Below the pieces are notes generated by a model. It was given only the letters and a program-made list of their open reading frames with translations, did not search any database and was not told where the DNA came from. Positions 44,438 to 52,610 of a stretch of DNA of 64,000 nt are shown here, piece after piece. The stretch is taken from contig NZ_BAABFC010000014.1 of assembly GCF_039540575.1 (NCBI RefSeq), forward strand, positions 62,001 to 126,000, given 5' to 3'. This DNA is from Pseudaeromonas paramecii (GTDB lineage: Bacteria; Pseudomonadota; Gammaproteobacteria; Enterobacterales; Aeromonadaceae). A program made the translations under genes and the position numbers. Position 1 is the stretch's first letter. The number at the start of each line of letters is the position of its first letter.

Positions 44438-45028
44438 CTAGACGGGGGAAGAATAAAGATAACGAAAGGTCAGATTGATGCGCTCAACACAGGGACGACG
44501 GGTCTTGGGTAGCGCATGCAACCAGTGATGCTGCAAGGCCCCGGCCATCACCAACAGGCTGCCCGACGGCAGTTCCTGGCTCAGTCGTTCACCACCATCC
44601 CGGTGCTTGAGCGCAAAGCGCCGCACCTGTCCCAGGCTCAAGGAGGCGATGACCGGCTCCCGCCCCAGCTCAGGCTCGTCATCGGCGTGCCAGCCCATAC
44701 TGTCCTGACCATGGCGATAGCGGTTCAACAACAAGCCGTTAAAGCGCTGGCCGGCACGCTGCTCGCACGCCCGCCACAGAGGCATCAACCAGTCGGGCGG
44801 CGCACAGGCCGGCAGCGTCAATCCGGAATAACGATAGGCCAGGGCGCCAAACCAGGCCACCAGCCGCGGCTGCTCGACCCAGCGGCCAAACAGCCGGATG
44901 GTCTCCTGTCGCCAGGGGATCTGCGCCGTCAGCTGCTGCTGCCAGGCCATGGCCGTCTCCGGCGGCAGAAAGTCCGGATACCAATACAACACGCCATCCC
45001 GCAGAGGATTCACCCCATATGCCAGCAT
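44438..45028 (-). CDS. AlkB-like 2-oxoglutarate/Fe(II) dioxygenase
   Basis: 196-residue alkylation-repair type dioxygenase. Iron ligands are visible as HADDE (His and Asp near 121-123 in MGWHADDEPELG) and His near 174 in HHWLHALPKT, and the 2-oxoglutarate-binding arginines in RINLTFR near the C-terminus. The N[RK]YRHGxDSMGWHxDDE pattern is that of the AlkB/ALKBH2 group. It likely reverses methyl damage on DNA. GGGAG precedes the ATG. It is divergent from rlmG. Confidence 0.9.
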   Translation of the reverse strand: MLAYGVNPLRDGVLYWYPDFLPPETAMAWQQQLTAQIPWRQETIRLFGRWVEQPRLVAWFGALAYRYSGLTLPACAPPDWLMPLWRACEQRAGQRFNGLLLNRYRHGQDSMGWHADDEPELGREPVIASLSLGQVRRFALKHRDGGERLSQELPSGSLLVMAGALQHHWLHALPKTRRPCVERINLTFRYLYSSPV

Positions 45029-45095
45029 AACGCTCCCACTGGTGTATTCCCGGCCGGCAGGTAGAATAGCGCTATTTTAAGTGATTGGAAGAGTT

Positions 45096-46223
45096 ATGAG
45101 CCTGATGGAGCTAGCCGGCCAACCTTGGCGGCTGGAGCGTTATCCTCCCGGTGGAGATCCTAGCCTACAAGCCTGGGAAGCGGCGGACGAATACCTGATG
45201 CAGGCCCTGGCGGAAGCCCCCCTGCCGGCCGGCCCCCTGCTTATCTTCAACGATGGGTTTGGTGCCCTGAGCTGCTGGCTCCACGCCCATTCCCCCATCA
45301 GCATCAGCGACTCCTATTTGGCCCAGCAGGCCTGTCAGCAGAACTGGCACAGCAACGGGCTGGATGAGGCGCAGCTGCACCAGCAGGACAGCCTGGCGCC
45401 CCTGCCGGACGAGCCGGGCTGCGTGCTGTTCAAGATCCCCAAGACATTGGCACTGCTGGAATACCAGTTGGCCGCCCTGCGCCGGGTCGTCACACCCGCA
45501 ACCCGGATACTGGCGGCCGCCAAGGCGCGGGACATTCATAGTTCGACCCTGGCGCTGTTCGAGCGTTATCTGGGCCCCACCCGCACCAGTCTGGCCTGGA
45601 AGAAGGCCCGGCTGATCCGCTGTGAATTGGATCCGGCGCTTGCCCCTCAGGCGGCACCCTATCCCACCGTCTGGCCCCTGGAAGAGACGAACTATCAGAT
45701 CCTCAATCACGCCAATGTCTTCTCCCGCGGCAGCCTGGATATCGGCGCCCGCTTCTTCCTGGCGCACCTGCCGGGTAACCGACTGGGTACCATTGCCGAT
45801 CTGGGCTGTGGCAACGGTGTGCTGGGGCTCATGGCCCTGGCTCGTAACCCCGAAGCCAAGCTGTTATTCGTGGATGAATCCCATATGGCGCTATCCTCGG
45901 CACGGCAAAACGTCGAAGCCAACCGGCCGCAGGATCTGGCTCGCTGTGAGTTTCGCCTGGGAAATTGCCTGGCCGGCGTCGACAGCAGTAGCCTGGCCAC
46001 CGTTTTGTGCAATCCGCCGTTTCACCAGCAACAAGCCATCACGGATCACATCGCCGAGCAGATGATCCGGGATGCCCACCGCTGCCTGGCCAAAGGCGGC
46101 GAGCTCTGGTTGATCGGCAACCGGCATCTGGGGTATCACCACAGGCTGAAAAAACACTTTGGCCGGGTAGAAACCGTGGCCAGCCACCCGAAGTTTGTTC
46201 TGTTACGTGCCATCAAACCATAA
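45096..46223 (+). CDS. rlmG: 23S rRNA (guanine-N2) methyltransferase RlmG
   Basis: SAM-dependent methyltransferase for G1835 of 23S rRNA. The 375-residue length fits E. coli RlmG (378). It has a degenerate N-terminal methyltransferase-like half and a catalytic C-terminal half with the SAM motif IADLGCGNGVLGLMAL and the NPPFHQQ substrate motif. The ATG at 45096 follows GGAAGAG; a GTG five codons upstream is less likely. Followed closely by yajG. Confidence 0.93.
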   Translation: MSLMELAGQPWRLERYPPGGDPSLQAWEAADEYLMQALAEAPLPAGPLLIFNDGFGALSCWLHAHSPISISDSYLAQQACQQNWHSNGLDEAQLHQQDSLAPLPDEPGCVLFKIPKTLALLEYQLAALRRVVTPATRILAAAKARDIHSSTLALFERYLGPTRTSLAWKKARLIRCELDPALAPQAAPYPTVWPLEETNYQILNHANVFSRGSLDIGARFFLAHLPGNRLGTIADLGCGNGVLGLMALARNPEAKLLFVDESHMALSSARQNVEANRPQDLARCEFRLGNCLAGVDSSSLATVLCNPPFHQQQAITDHIAEQMIRDAHRCLAKGGELWLIGNRHLGYHHRLKKHFGRVETVASHPKFVLLRAIKP

Positions 46224-46233
46224 AGGAGTTGTT

Positions 46234-46797
46234 ATGCGTGCATCTGCATTATTGGTGCTGTCCCTGCTGTTGGGCGGCTGTGCCGCCAGTTGGCCGGAAC
46301 AGGCAAGCCTTAATCCCCAGGTCGGCCAACAGCCCGCCGGGCTGTACCAAGGCCAGAGCCTGAGCCTGCAGGCCCAGGACAAACGCCTGGCCAGCCAGGT
46401 GATCACCATCAAGTTCGACGGCGAACCCGTGGTCAAGGTGCCCAACCAGGTGGCCCCCGCCGAGCTGTTGCGGCAGAAACTGGAACAGGGATTTGCCCAG
46501 CAGGGCCTGAGTCAAGGCGGCATGGACAGCCCGGAGATGACCCTCATCATCAACGCCCTGGAAGCCCAGGTCACCAAGCCTGGACTGCTCTACAAGACCC
46601 GTACCCAGCTGCAGATCAAGCTGGAATTGCGGCACAATGGCCTATATTTGGGCAAGTCTTTCGGCAAAAACAGCACCGAGGACAGCGCCAGTCGCCCGGA
46701 TGTCCCTGGCATCGAGAAGACGCTCAACCAACAGCTGAGCACCCTGCTTGACCAGGTGCTGGTTGACCAGGAAATCCGTAGCTTCATCAAGGGGTAA
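46234..46797 (+). CDS. yajG: YajG-family outer-membrane lipoprotein
   Basis: 187-residue lipoprotein with a lipobox LLLGGC (modified Cys near 17) and the YajG pattern in the mature part (QVITIKFDGEPVVKVPNQVAPAELL). Function unknown; in E. coli it neighbours ampG and bolA, as here. AAGGAG precedes the ATG. It begins ten bases after rlmG and ends two bases before the cyclophilin gene. Confidence 0.88.
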   Translation: MRASALLVLSLLLGGCAASWPEQASLNPQVGQQPAGLYQGQSLSLQAQDKRLASQVITIKFDGEPVVKVPNQVAPAELLRQKLEQGFAQQGLSQGGMDSPEMTLIINALEAQVTKPGLLYKTRTQLQIKLELRHNGLYLGKSFGKNSTEDSASRPDVPGIEKTLNQQLSTLLDQVLVDQEIRSFIKG

Positions 46798-46799
46798 CC

Positions 46800-47351
46800 A
46801 TGAAGAACAGCCTGATACTCGCCCTGCTATTGTGCCTGCCGACCCTGACCTGGGCCGGCACCAAGGTGGCCTTCGATACCACTGAGGGCCGCATCCTGGT
46901 GGAGCTGGAAGATGAGCTGGCCCCTGCCACCGTCAGCAATTTTCTGCAGTATGTGTCCGACGGCAGCTATAACGGCAGTCTGTTCCATCGGGTGATCAAG
47001 GGCTTCGTGGTGCAAGGAGGCGGTTACCGCGAAGATGGCAGCACCCTGCCCAATCTGGCCCCCATCACTAACGAATCAAAAAACGGCCTGTCCAATCTGC
47101 GGGGTACCCTGGCCATGGCCCGCACCGCGGCACCACACAGCGCCACCCGCCAGTTCTTCTTCAACCTGGTGGATAACACCCGGCTGGATGGCGGTGCTCA
47201 GTGGGGCTATGCGGTATTCGGCAAGGTGATCGAGGGTCTACCGGTACTGGATGCCATCGCGGCACACCCCACGGGCTTCGACAGCAAGCTGGGTGCCAAT
47301 GATGTACCGCAGGATCCCGTGGTGCTCAAATCGGTCACCGTATTGCCCTAA
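46800..47351 (+). CDS. Periplasmic peptidyl-prolyl cis-trans isomerase (cyclophilin)
   Basis: 183-residue cyclophilin with a signal peptide (1-19, cut after TWA), so it acts in the periplasm as E. coli PpiA does. Active-site landmarks are LFHRVIKGFVVQGGGY, LAMARTAAPHSATRQFFFNL and the final VFGKVIEGLPVLDAI. It helps fold exported proteins. The third gene of the rlmG-yajG-cyclophilin unit; a hairpin follows. Confidence 0.92.
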   Translation: MKNSLILALLLCLPTLTWAGTKVAFDTTEGRILVELEDELAPATVSNFLQYVSDGSYNGSLFHRVIKGFVVQGGGYREDGSTLPNLAPITNESKNGLSNLRGTLAMARTAAPHSATRQFFFNLVDNTRLDGGAQWGYAVFGKVIEGLPVLDAIAAHPTGFDSKLGANDVPQDPVVLKSVTVLP

Positions 47352-47371
47352 GGCAGAGTGCAGCAGATAAC

Positions 47372-47401
47372 ACAGGCGCCAGAAGGCGCCTGTATCATTT
47401 T
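47372..47401. terminator. Hairpin between the cyclophilin gene and ampG
   Basis: acaggcgcc-agaa-ggcgcctgt is a perfect 9-bp stem followed by ATCATTTTA on the + strand. It probably ends the rlmG-yajG-cyclophilin transcript; on the minus strand it lies just after ampG. Confidence 0.75.
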
Positions 47402-48683
47402 AGGAGGGTGAGTCCTCGCTGCCGGGCGCGGCCTGCCAGGGCGCCACCTTGAACAGCAGCAGCATGCCGGGCACCGCCAACAGGGTGCAGAGCAAGAAGA
47501 AAGGCACCCAGCCCAGGGACTCCGCCAGATAGCCGGTGCTGGCATTGAAGAAGGTTCGCGGCACCGCCGCCAGGCTGGTGAACAGGGCAAACTGAGTGGC
47601 GGTATAGCGTGGATCCGTGGTGCGGGCGATAAAGGCGGTGAAGGCCGCCGTCCCCAGCCCCACGCCCAACGCCTCGGCACCGATCACCAGCCCCAGTGAC
47701 CAGGGGCTCGGCGGCACGGTCGCCAGCCAGGCAAACCCCAGTATGGTCAACAGCTGCACCACACCAAATAACCACAGCGCCCGATTGATCCCCAGCCTCA
47801 CCATCCACAGTCCGCCCAGCAAGGCGCCGATGACGCAGGGCCAGAGCCCGGCATTCTTGGCCACCAGGCCAATCATGGTCTTGCTGTAGCCCAAGTCGAG
47901 GTAGAAAGGCGTCGCCAGGGCGGTGGCCATGCTGTCCCCCAGCTTGTAGAGAAAAATGAAGCCGAGAATATACAGGGCATTGCGCCAGCCTTGACGGGTG
48001 ATGAACTCGTGGAAGGGCTCCACCACCGCCTGGCGCAGCGTCTGCGGTACCCGGGCCAGCTGAGGCTCGGTTACCAACAGGGTCAGCGCTATCCCCGGCA
48101 GCATAAACAGGGCGGTCAGCATGAAGACCAGAGGCCAGGGCAGGTGATCCGCCAGTATCAGGGAGAGGGCCCCGGGCACCAGGCCGGCGATGCGATAGGC
48201 ATTCACATGCACCGCCGTGCCCAGCCCCAGTTCATCGTCGGCGAGTATCTCCCGGCGATAAGCATCCAGCACTATGTCCTGACTGGCGCTAAACAGCGCC
48301 ACGGCGCCGGCCAGCAAGGCGATGAGCTGCAACGAGGGCCCATCGCTGGGCACCAGGCTGCCCAGCAGGGCGATGCCCCCCATGAGCAACAGTTGGCTGA
48401 GCAACATCCAGCCGCGGCGGCGTCCCATGCCCAGCACGGACCAGCGATCCATCAGGGGCGACCAGAGAAACTTCCAAGTGTAGGGAAACTGGATGATGGA
48501 GAAGAGGCCGATGAGCGCCAGATCCACGCCCTCGCTTTTGAGCCAGGCCGGCACCAGGTTGATCAGCAGGTAAAGCGGCAGGCCGGAGCTGAAACCGGTA
48601 AACACACAGATCAGCATGCGGCGGTTGCACAGGGGTTGCAGCGGGCCCAGCCAGGGCGGGCACCCGGTTGAGGAAGTCGACAT
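47400..48683 (-). CDS. ampG: Muropeptide permease AmpG
   Basis: 427-residue inner-membrane transporter of the major facilitator superfamily, with about 12-14 helices, importing anhydro-muropeptides for cell-wall recycling and beta-lactamase induction. Signature stretches are FTGFSSGLPLYLL, FPYTWKFLWSPLMDR and SASQDIVLDAYRREIL. I chose the ATG at 48683; a TTG eight codons upstream is possible and no ribosome site clearly decides. Its position beside yajG is conserved with E. coli, although here the two genes converge. Confidence 0.93.
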   Translation of the reverse strand: MSTSSTGCPPWLGPLQPLCNRRMLICVFTGFSSGLPLYLLINLVPAWLKSEGVDLALIGLFSIIQFPYTWKFLWSPLMDRWSVLGMGRRRGWMLLSQLLLMGGIALLGSLVPSDGPSLQLIALLAGAVALFSASQDIVLDAYRREILADDELGLGTAVHVNAYRIAGLVPGALSLILADHLPWPLVFMLTALFMLPGIALTLLVTEPQLARVPQTLRQAVVEPFHEFITRQGWRNALYILGFIFLYKLGDSMATALATPFYLDLGYSKTMIGLVAKNAGLWPCVIGALLGGLWMVRLGINRALWLFGVVQLLTILGFAWLATVPPSPWSLGLVIGAEALGVGLGTAAFTAFIARTTDPRYTATQFALFTSLAAVPRTFFNASTGYLAESLGWVPFFLLCTLLAVPGMLLLFKVAPWQAAPGSEDSPS

Positions 48684-48898
48684 AGACACCAGGATCTCAC
48701 GGCTCAAAAGTCGCTACCTTATCCCAAAGCCCCTGATGGCACCATGGGCCGGCCAACAGCCGCCAGCAATCGTTTGAGTGAAAAGTTGTCTAACGAATCC
48801 ACATTTGAGGATCAATGACGAAAAAAGCAGCACGCAAACGAATTTCTGTCACATTTTTGCTTCTCTGAGACCGGGATCACGCATAAAATTCTCTCGCC

Positions 48899-48917
48899 CT
48901 GAACAGCCTCTGAACAG
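48899..48917 (+). repeat. Direct repeat in the leader of the Tsx-like gene
   Basis: CTGAACAG-cct-CTGAACAG gives two identical 8-mers 11 bases apart, one helical turn, about 45 bases before the start codon. It could be a tandem protein-binding site. Confidence 0.35.
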
Positions 48918-48959
48918 GGTGCTACGGAATCTATCACAACGAATATAAAGAGAGACATC

Positions 48960-49766
48960 ATGGCCAATTTCACCAAATCTGCGTGGGCTGCCGCAGTCTT
49001 GACTGCTGCCTGCTCCACCACCAGCTATGCCGCTGACTACAGCGACGGTCTGCACAAGAACGACTACAAATGGATGCAGTTCAACCTGATGCATACCATC
49101 GATCAACTGCCCTACTCCAAGTCCGAAGGTGGCTATAACGACACCTACATGGAGATGGAATTTGGCGGTCGCTCCGGCATGTGGCAACTGTACGGCTACG
49201 TGGATGTGTTCGATGTGCTGAACGATCGTCACGACGACAAGCATCACGGCGACAACCTGTACATGAAGTTTGCCCCCCGTCTGTCCCTGGACGCCCTGAC
49301 CGGCAAGGATCTCTCCTTCGGTCCGGTGAAGGAAGTGTACATCGCCAACCTGAACAGCATCGGTGGTCCGGACGGCCTGTTCGAGACCTTCATCGGTCTG
49401 GGCTCCGATGTGGAGGTGCCCTGGTTGGGTACCGTGGGGGCCAACCTGTACGCTCGTCACGTTCAAGAAGGTGCCACCACTGGCTGGAATGGCTATCAGT
49501 TCTCCATGAACTGGTTCAAGCCGGTCTACAACTTCAGCAACGGCAGCTTTATCGCCTATCAGGGTTACCTGGATTACATGTTTGATGCCAAGGACAGCTC
49601 CACCGATGGCACCGGCTTCTTCCACGGTATCTACTGGCACTCCGACCGTTATGCCGTCGGCTATGGTCTGAAGTACTTCAATGACGTCTATGGTCTGCAA
49701 AACGGCATCTATGGCCTGAAGACCACCGGCTTCGGTCACTACTTCGACGTGACCTACAAGTTCTAA
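48960..49766 (+). CDS. Tsx/OmpK-type nucleoside-specific outer-membrane channel
   Basis: 268-residue outer-membrane beta-barrel with a signal peptide (1-24, cut after SYA) and the C-terminal VTYKF of barrel proteins. The sequence, with YSDGLHKNDYKWMQFNLMHTID and FGGRSGMWQLYGYVDVFD, fits the Nucleoside_tran family of Tsx and Vibrio OmpK, which lets nucleosides cross the outer membrane and serves as a phage receptor. AAAGAGAG precedes the ATG. An ACGCAAACG half-site resembling PurR or CytR operators lies about 120 bases upstream. Confidence 0.9.
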   Translation: MANFTKSAWAAAVLTAACSTTSYAADYSDGLHKNDYKWMQFNLMHTIDQLPYSKSEGGYNDTYMEMEFGGRSGMWQLYGYVDVFDVLNDRHDDKHHGDNLYMKFAPRLSLDALTGKDLSFGPVKEVYIANLNSIGGPDGLFETFIGLGSDVEVPWLGTVGANLYARHVQEGATTGWNGYQFSMNWFKPVYNFSNGSFIAYQGYLDYMFDAKDSSTDGTGFFHGIYWHSDRYAVGYGLKYFNDVYGLQNGIYGLKTTGFGHYFDVTYKF

Positions 49767-49783
49767 GCATCTGATGATGCAAT

Positions 49784-49816
49784 AAAAAACCGGAGCACTG
49801 GCTCCGGTTTTTTTTT
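49784..49816. terminator. Intrinsic terminator after the Tsx-like gene
   Basis: aaaaccggagc-actg-gctccggtttt is followed by a long T-run on the + strand and preceded by an A-run, so it may also serve the convergent yajQ gene. Confidence 0.93.
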
Positions 49817-49829
49817 CGCGAAGGCGATA

Positions 49830-50312
49830 TTAGTCGCGGAAGTTGGTGAACTGGAACGGCTGGCCCAGCTCGGCACCGCGGATCAGGGCGATGACTTCCT
49901 GCAGATCATCGCGCTTCTTGCCAGTCACCCGCACCTCATCGCCCTGAATGGCGGCCTGTACCTTGGCCTTGGAGTCCTTGATCAGCTTCACCAGCTTCTT
50001 GGCCATCTCTTTGTCGATGCCCTGACGAATGCTCACCGTCTGAAAATAGCGCCGACCGGAATGCTCAGGCTCACCGGCATCCAGGCAGGAGGCATCCAGA
50101 TTGCGCTTGATCAGCTTGTCCCGCAGTATGTCCATCATCTGCTTGAGCTGAAAATCCGCATCGGCGGCCAGCTTGATCTCCTCCTTGGTCAACTCGAAGG
50201 AGGCCTCCACACCGCGGAAGTCGAAGCGGGTCTGCAGCTCACGGTTGGCATTGTCCACCGCGTTCTGCACTTCGTTCATGGCAACTTCGGAAACGATATC
50301 AAAAGAGGGCAT
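49830..50312 (-). CDS. yajQ: YajQ-family nucleotide-binding protein
   Basis: 160-residue cytoplasmic protein of the YajQ family (MPSFDIVSEVAMNEVQNAVDNA at the N-terminus, FDFRGVEASFEL, FQTVSIRQGIDKE). Relatives bind nucleotides, and the Xanthomonas homologue binds cyclic-di-GMP. AAGGAAA precedes the ATG. It is divergent from panE, an arrangement related to the yajQ-panE-yajL order in E. coli. Confidence 0.95.
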   Translation of the reverse strand: MPSFDIVSEVAMNEVQNAVDNANRELQTRFDFRGVEASFELTKEEIKLAADADFQLKQMMDILRDKLIKRNLDASCLDAGEPEHSGRRYFQTVSIRQGIDKEMAKKLVKLIKDSKAKVQAAIQGDEVRVTGKKRDDLQEVIALIRGAELGQPFQFTNFRD

Positions 50313-50471
50313 TTTCCTTATCCTGTCGGTTTTATAGGTTGGCGGCTAATCTAGCATAAAAGCGGTCACAGTCCGAAGTCCGGCACGGCGCACCGTGATG
50401 GCATCCCGGCAGCAGATCCATTATGGTCTGAGGGAAAACCGGGCCGTCCCAGGGGAGAAGAAGAGGTCACC

Positions 50472-51383
50472 ATGGAAAGCTTACGCAATTGGACCATATT
50501 GGGGTGTGGTGCCATCGGCGGCATGATGGCGGGTCTGCTATCCCGGGCCGGGCACCAGGTCAGCCTGCTGCGCACCGACAAGGAGCAGGTGACCCTGCCC
50601 ATCATACTGCGCTTTGAGGATCTGGACGGCCAGATCCACCAGGTGGAGCCGGACTTCCTGCTGCCCAAGGATGCCGACAACATCAGCCTGCTGCTGGTGA
50701 CCACCAAGGCCTATCAGGTGGCGCCGGCCATGACGCCCCTGATCGACCGCCTGCCCACCCACACCCCCATACTGCTGCTGCACAACGGCATGGGCACCGA
50801 AGACTGGGTGAAGGACCACTTTCCCGACAACCCGCTGCTCATCGGCATCACCAGCAACGGCGCCTTGCTGGTGGAGCCCGAACACATACGCCATACCGGC
50901 CCGGGGGAGACCTGGATAGGCGCGGCCAACCCGGCGGCGCAAGCCTGCCGCCCCCTGGTGGAATTGCTGGCCCAGGCGCTGCCCCATGCCGCCTGGAGCG
51001 AACAGATCCACCGCCAGCAATGGACCAAGCTGGTGATCAATGCGGTGATCAATCCCCTCACCGCCCTCAACAACATTCCCAACGGCGAGCTGATTGCCTT
51101 CCAGGCCGACATCCAGACCCTGTGCCGGGAACTGCTGCCGCTGCTGGCCCAGCAGGGCTTCAGCGCGCCAGAAAAATACTGGGTGGACAAGGTGCTGCAG
51201 GTGGCCAGCCTCACCGCCAGCAACTACTCCTCCATGCATCAGGATCTGGCCCGCGGTCGCCCCAGCGAAATCGACGCCATGACCGGCTTCTTGCTGGCCG
51301 AGGCCCGGCGCCTCGGCCTCAGCCTGCCGGCCCACCAAGCCCTCTACGACAAGATCAAAGCCAAGGAGAACAGCCATGAGTAA
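50472..51383 (+). CDS. panE: 2-dehydropantoate 2-reductase
   Basis: 303-residue NADPH-dependent ketopantoate reductase of pantothenate (coenzyme A) synthesis. The dinucleotide motif WTILGCGAIGGMMAGLL is at the N-terminus, VTTKAYQV near 76-83, and the catalytic Lys in WTKLVINAVINPLTAL. It overlaps yajL by eight bases, so the two are cotranslated. Confidence 0.93.
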   Translation: MESLRNWTILGCGAIGGMMAGLLSRAGHQVSLLRTDKEQVTLPIILRFEDLDGQIHQVEPDFLLPKDADNISLLLVTTKAYQVAPAMTPLIDRLPTHTPILLLHNGMGTEDWVKDHFPDNPLLIGITSNGALLVEPEHIRHTGPGETWIGAANPAAQACRPLVELLAQALPHAAWSEQIHRQQWTKLVINAVINPLTALNNIPNGELIAFQADIQTLCRELLPLLAQQGFSAPEKYWVDKVLQVASLTASNYSSMHQDLARGRPSEIDAMTGFLLAEARRLGLSLPAHQALYDKIKAKENSHE

Positions 51384-51945
51384 ACAGGCCCTGGTGGTGC
51401 TCGCCCCCGGATGTGAAGAGCTCGAAGCCGTCACCAGTATCGACGTGCTGGTGCGGGGGGGCGTCAAGGTGACGGTGGCCTCGGTCTGCCCGGATGGCCA
51501 GCTGCAGATCCGCGCCTCCCGCGGCGTCCAGCTGCTGGCCGACTGTCCGCTGCGGGATGTGGCGGATCAGCCCTTCGATCTGATCCTGTTGCCCGGCGGC
51601 CTGCCTGGGGCCGAGCACCTGCGGGACACCCCCTTGCTCATCGATCTGCTCAAGGCCCAGGCTCGGCGCGGCGCCTGGCGGGCCGCCATCTGTGCCGCCC
51701 CCGCCCTGGTGCTGGCGCACCATGATCTTATCGGTAGCGCTCACGTCACCGGCTATCCCGGCACCGAAGGCGCGCTGGGCGCCGCCTATCGGGATCAGGC
51801 CGTGGTGGTGGATGAGGCCAATAAGCTCATCACCAGCAAGGGCCCAGGCACCGCCGTGCTGTTTGGCCTGGCCGCCGTCGCCGCCCTGCAAGGCGACGCC
51901 GTGGCGGATCAGGTGGCCGCCGGCCTGCTGGTGAGTCGTCACTGA
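51376..51945 (+). CDS. yajL: DJ-1/PfpI family protein YajL
   Basis: 189-residue member of the DJ-1/ThiJ group. The oxidation-sensitive nucleophile Cys near 106 lies in the elbow WRAAICAAPALVL, with the acidic residue in GCEELEAVT (Glu near 15). The family is tied to oxidative-stress protection and debated deglycase activity. It follows panE with an eight-base overlap. In E. coli thiI is next to yajL; here the mannitol operon lies between them. Confidence 0.92.
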   Translation: MSKQALVVLAPGCEELEAVTSIDVLVRGGVKVTVASVCPDGQLQIRASRGVQLLADCPLRDVADQPFDLILLPGGLPGAEHLRDTPLLIDLLKAQARRGAWRAAICAAPALVLAHHDLIGSAHVTGYPGTEGALGAAYRDQAVVVDEANKLITSKGPGTAVLFGLAAVAALQGDAVADQVAAGLLVSRH

Positions 51946-51972
51946 CCGACTGAGTCAACAAGATCCACCTCA

Positions 51973-52011
51973 TAAAAAAAGGAGCAGACATCCGCGGATG
52001 GCTGCTCCTGG
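51973..52011 (-). terminator. Intrinsic terminator of the mannitol operon
   Basis: On the minus strand a stem of ggagcagccatcc with ggatgtctgctcc (one mismatch) and a cgc loop is followed by TTTTTTT, 15 bases after mtlR. It may also act on the convergent panE-yajL transcript. Confidence 0.88.
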
Positions 52012-52026
52012 TCTTTGTGGCCAAAG

Positions 52027-52572
52027 CTAAATGGGACTTTCCTTGGCCAGCTCCAATACCAAAGCGGATACACACAACAACAGGCTGGATCGCACCATCT
52101 GATCCTGGCGCTCCAACTGCATGGCGGCTAGCAGGGGATCGGCGGCCACCGGCGCCGTCAGCAAGGGCAAGCCCTCCAGCTGCAGGCCGTGCAGCGCCTG
52201 CAAGCGATCCAACAGCGCCGGGTCGGAAAACCGGTAGTCCTGACGACTCTCGCACAACCAGTCCCTCAGCCGGATAAACAGCTCCAGATCCTGATAGGTG
52301 TTGAGGGAGATCATCCCCAGTCCCAGCAACAACTTGAGCCTGACCGGCAACTCGGACAGAGGGCCCTGGCGGTTGAGCAGCGGTTCGATGGCGTACTTGA
52401 CCGCATAGTCATCCTGACGGAAGGCAGAGCGGATCAGATGCTCCACGCCGTCGGTGATGATGCTCACCGTCTCCATGAAGAAGCCCCGCGGGCTGCTCAA
52501 TGCCCCCAGTCGCTCCAGAACCTCATCTTCTCTCGTTACGTCAGTCATCATTGTTATAGGTTGTTGATCCAT
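52027..52572 (-). CDS. mtlR: Mannitol operon repressor MtlR
   Basis: 181-residue regulator resembling E. coli MtlR (FRQDDYAVKYAIEPLLNRQGPLSELPVRLKLLLGLG against FRKDDYAVKYAVEPLLDGDGPLGDLSVRLKLIYGLG). It keeps mtlA-mtlD low without mannitol, by a mechanism that is not classical DNA binding. The ATG at 52572 fits best; tandem ATG codons at 52551 and 52548 are alternatives and no ribosome site is clear. It is the last gene of the mtlADR unit, as in E. coli. Confidence 0.93.
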   Translation of the reverse strand: MDQQPITMMTDVTREDEVLERLGALSSPRGFFMETVSIITDGVEHLIRSAFRQDDYAVKYAIEPLLNRQGPLSELPVRLKLLLGLGMISLNTYQDLELFIRLRDWLCESRQDYRFSDPALLDRLQALHGLQLEGLPLLTAPVAADPLLAAMQLERQDQMVRSSLLLCVSALVLELAKESPI

Positions 52573-52610
52573 CAGTGACAGACAGCGCCGCCTGGGCGCT
52601 GCCCAGCCCG

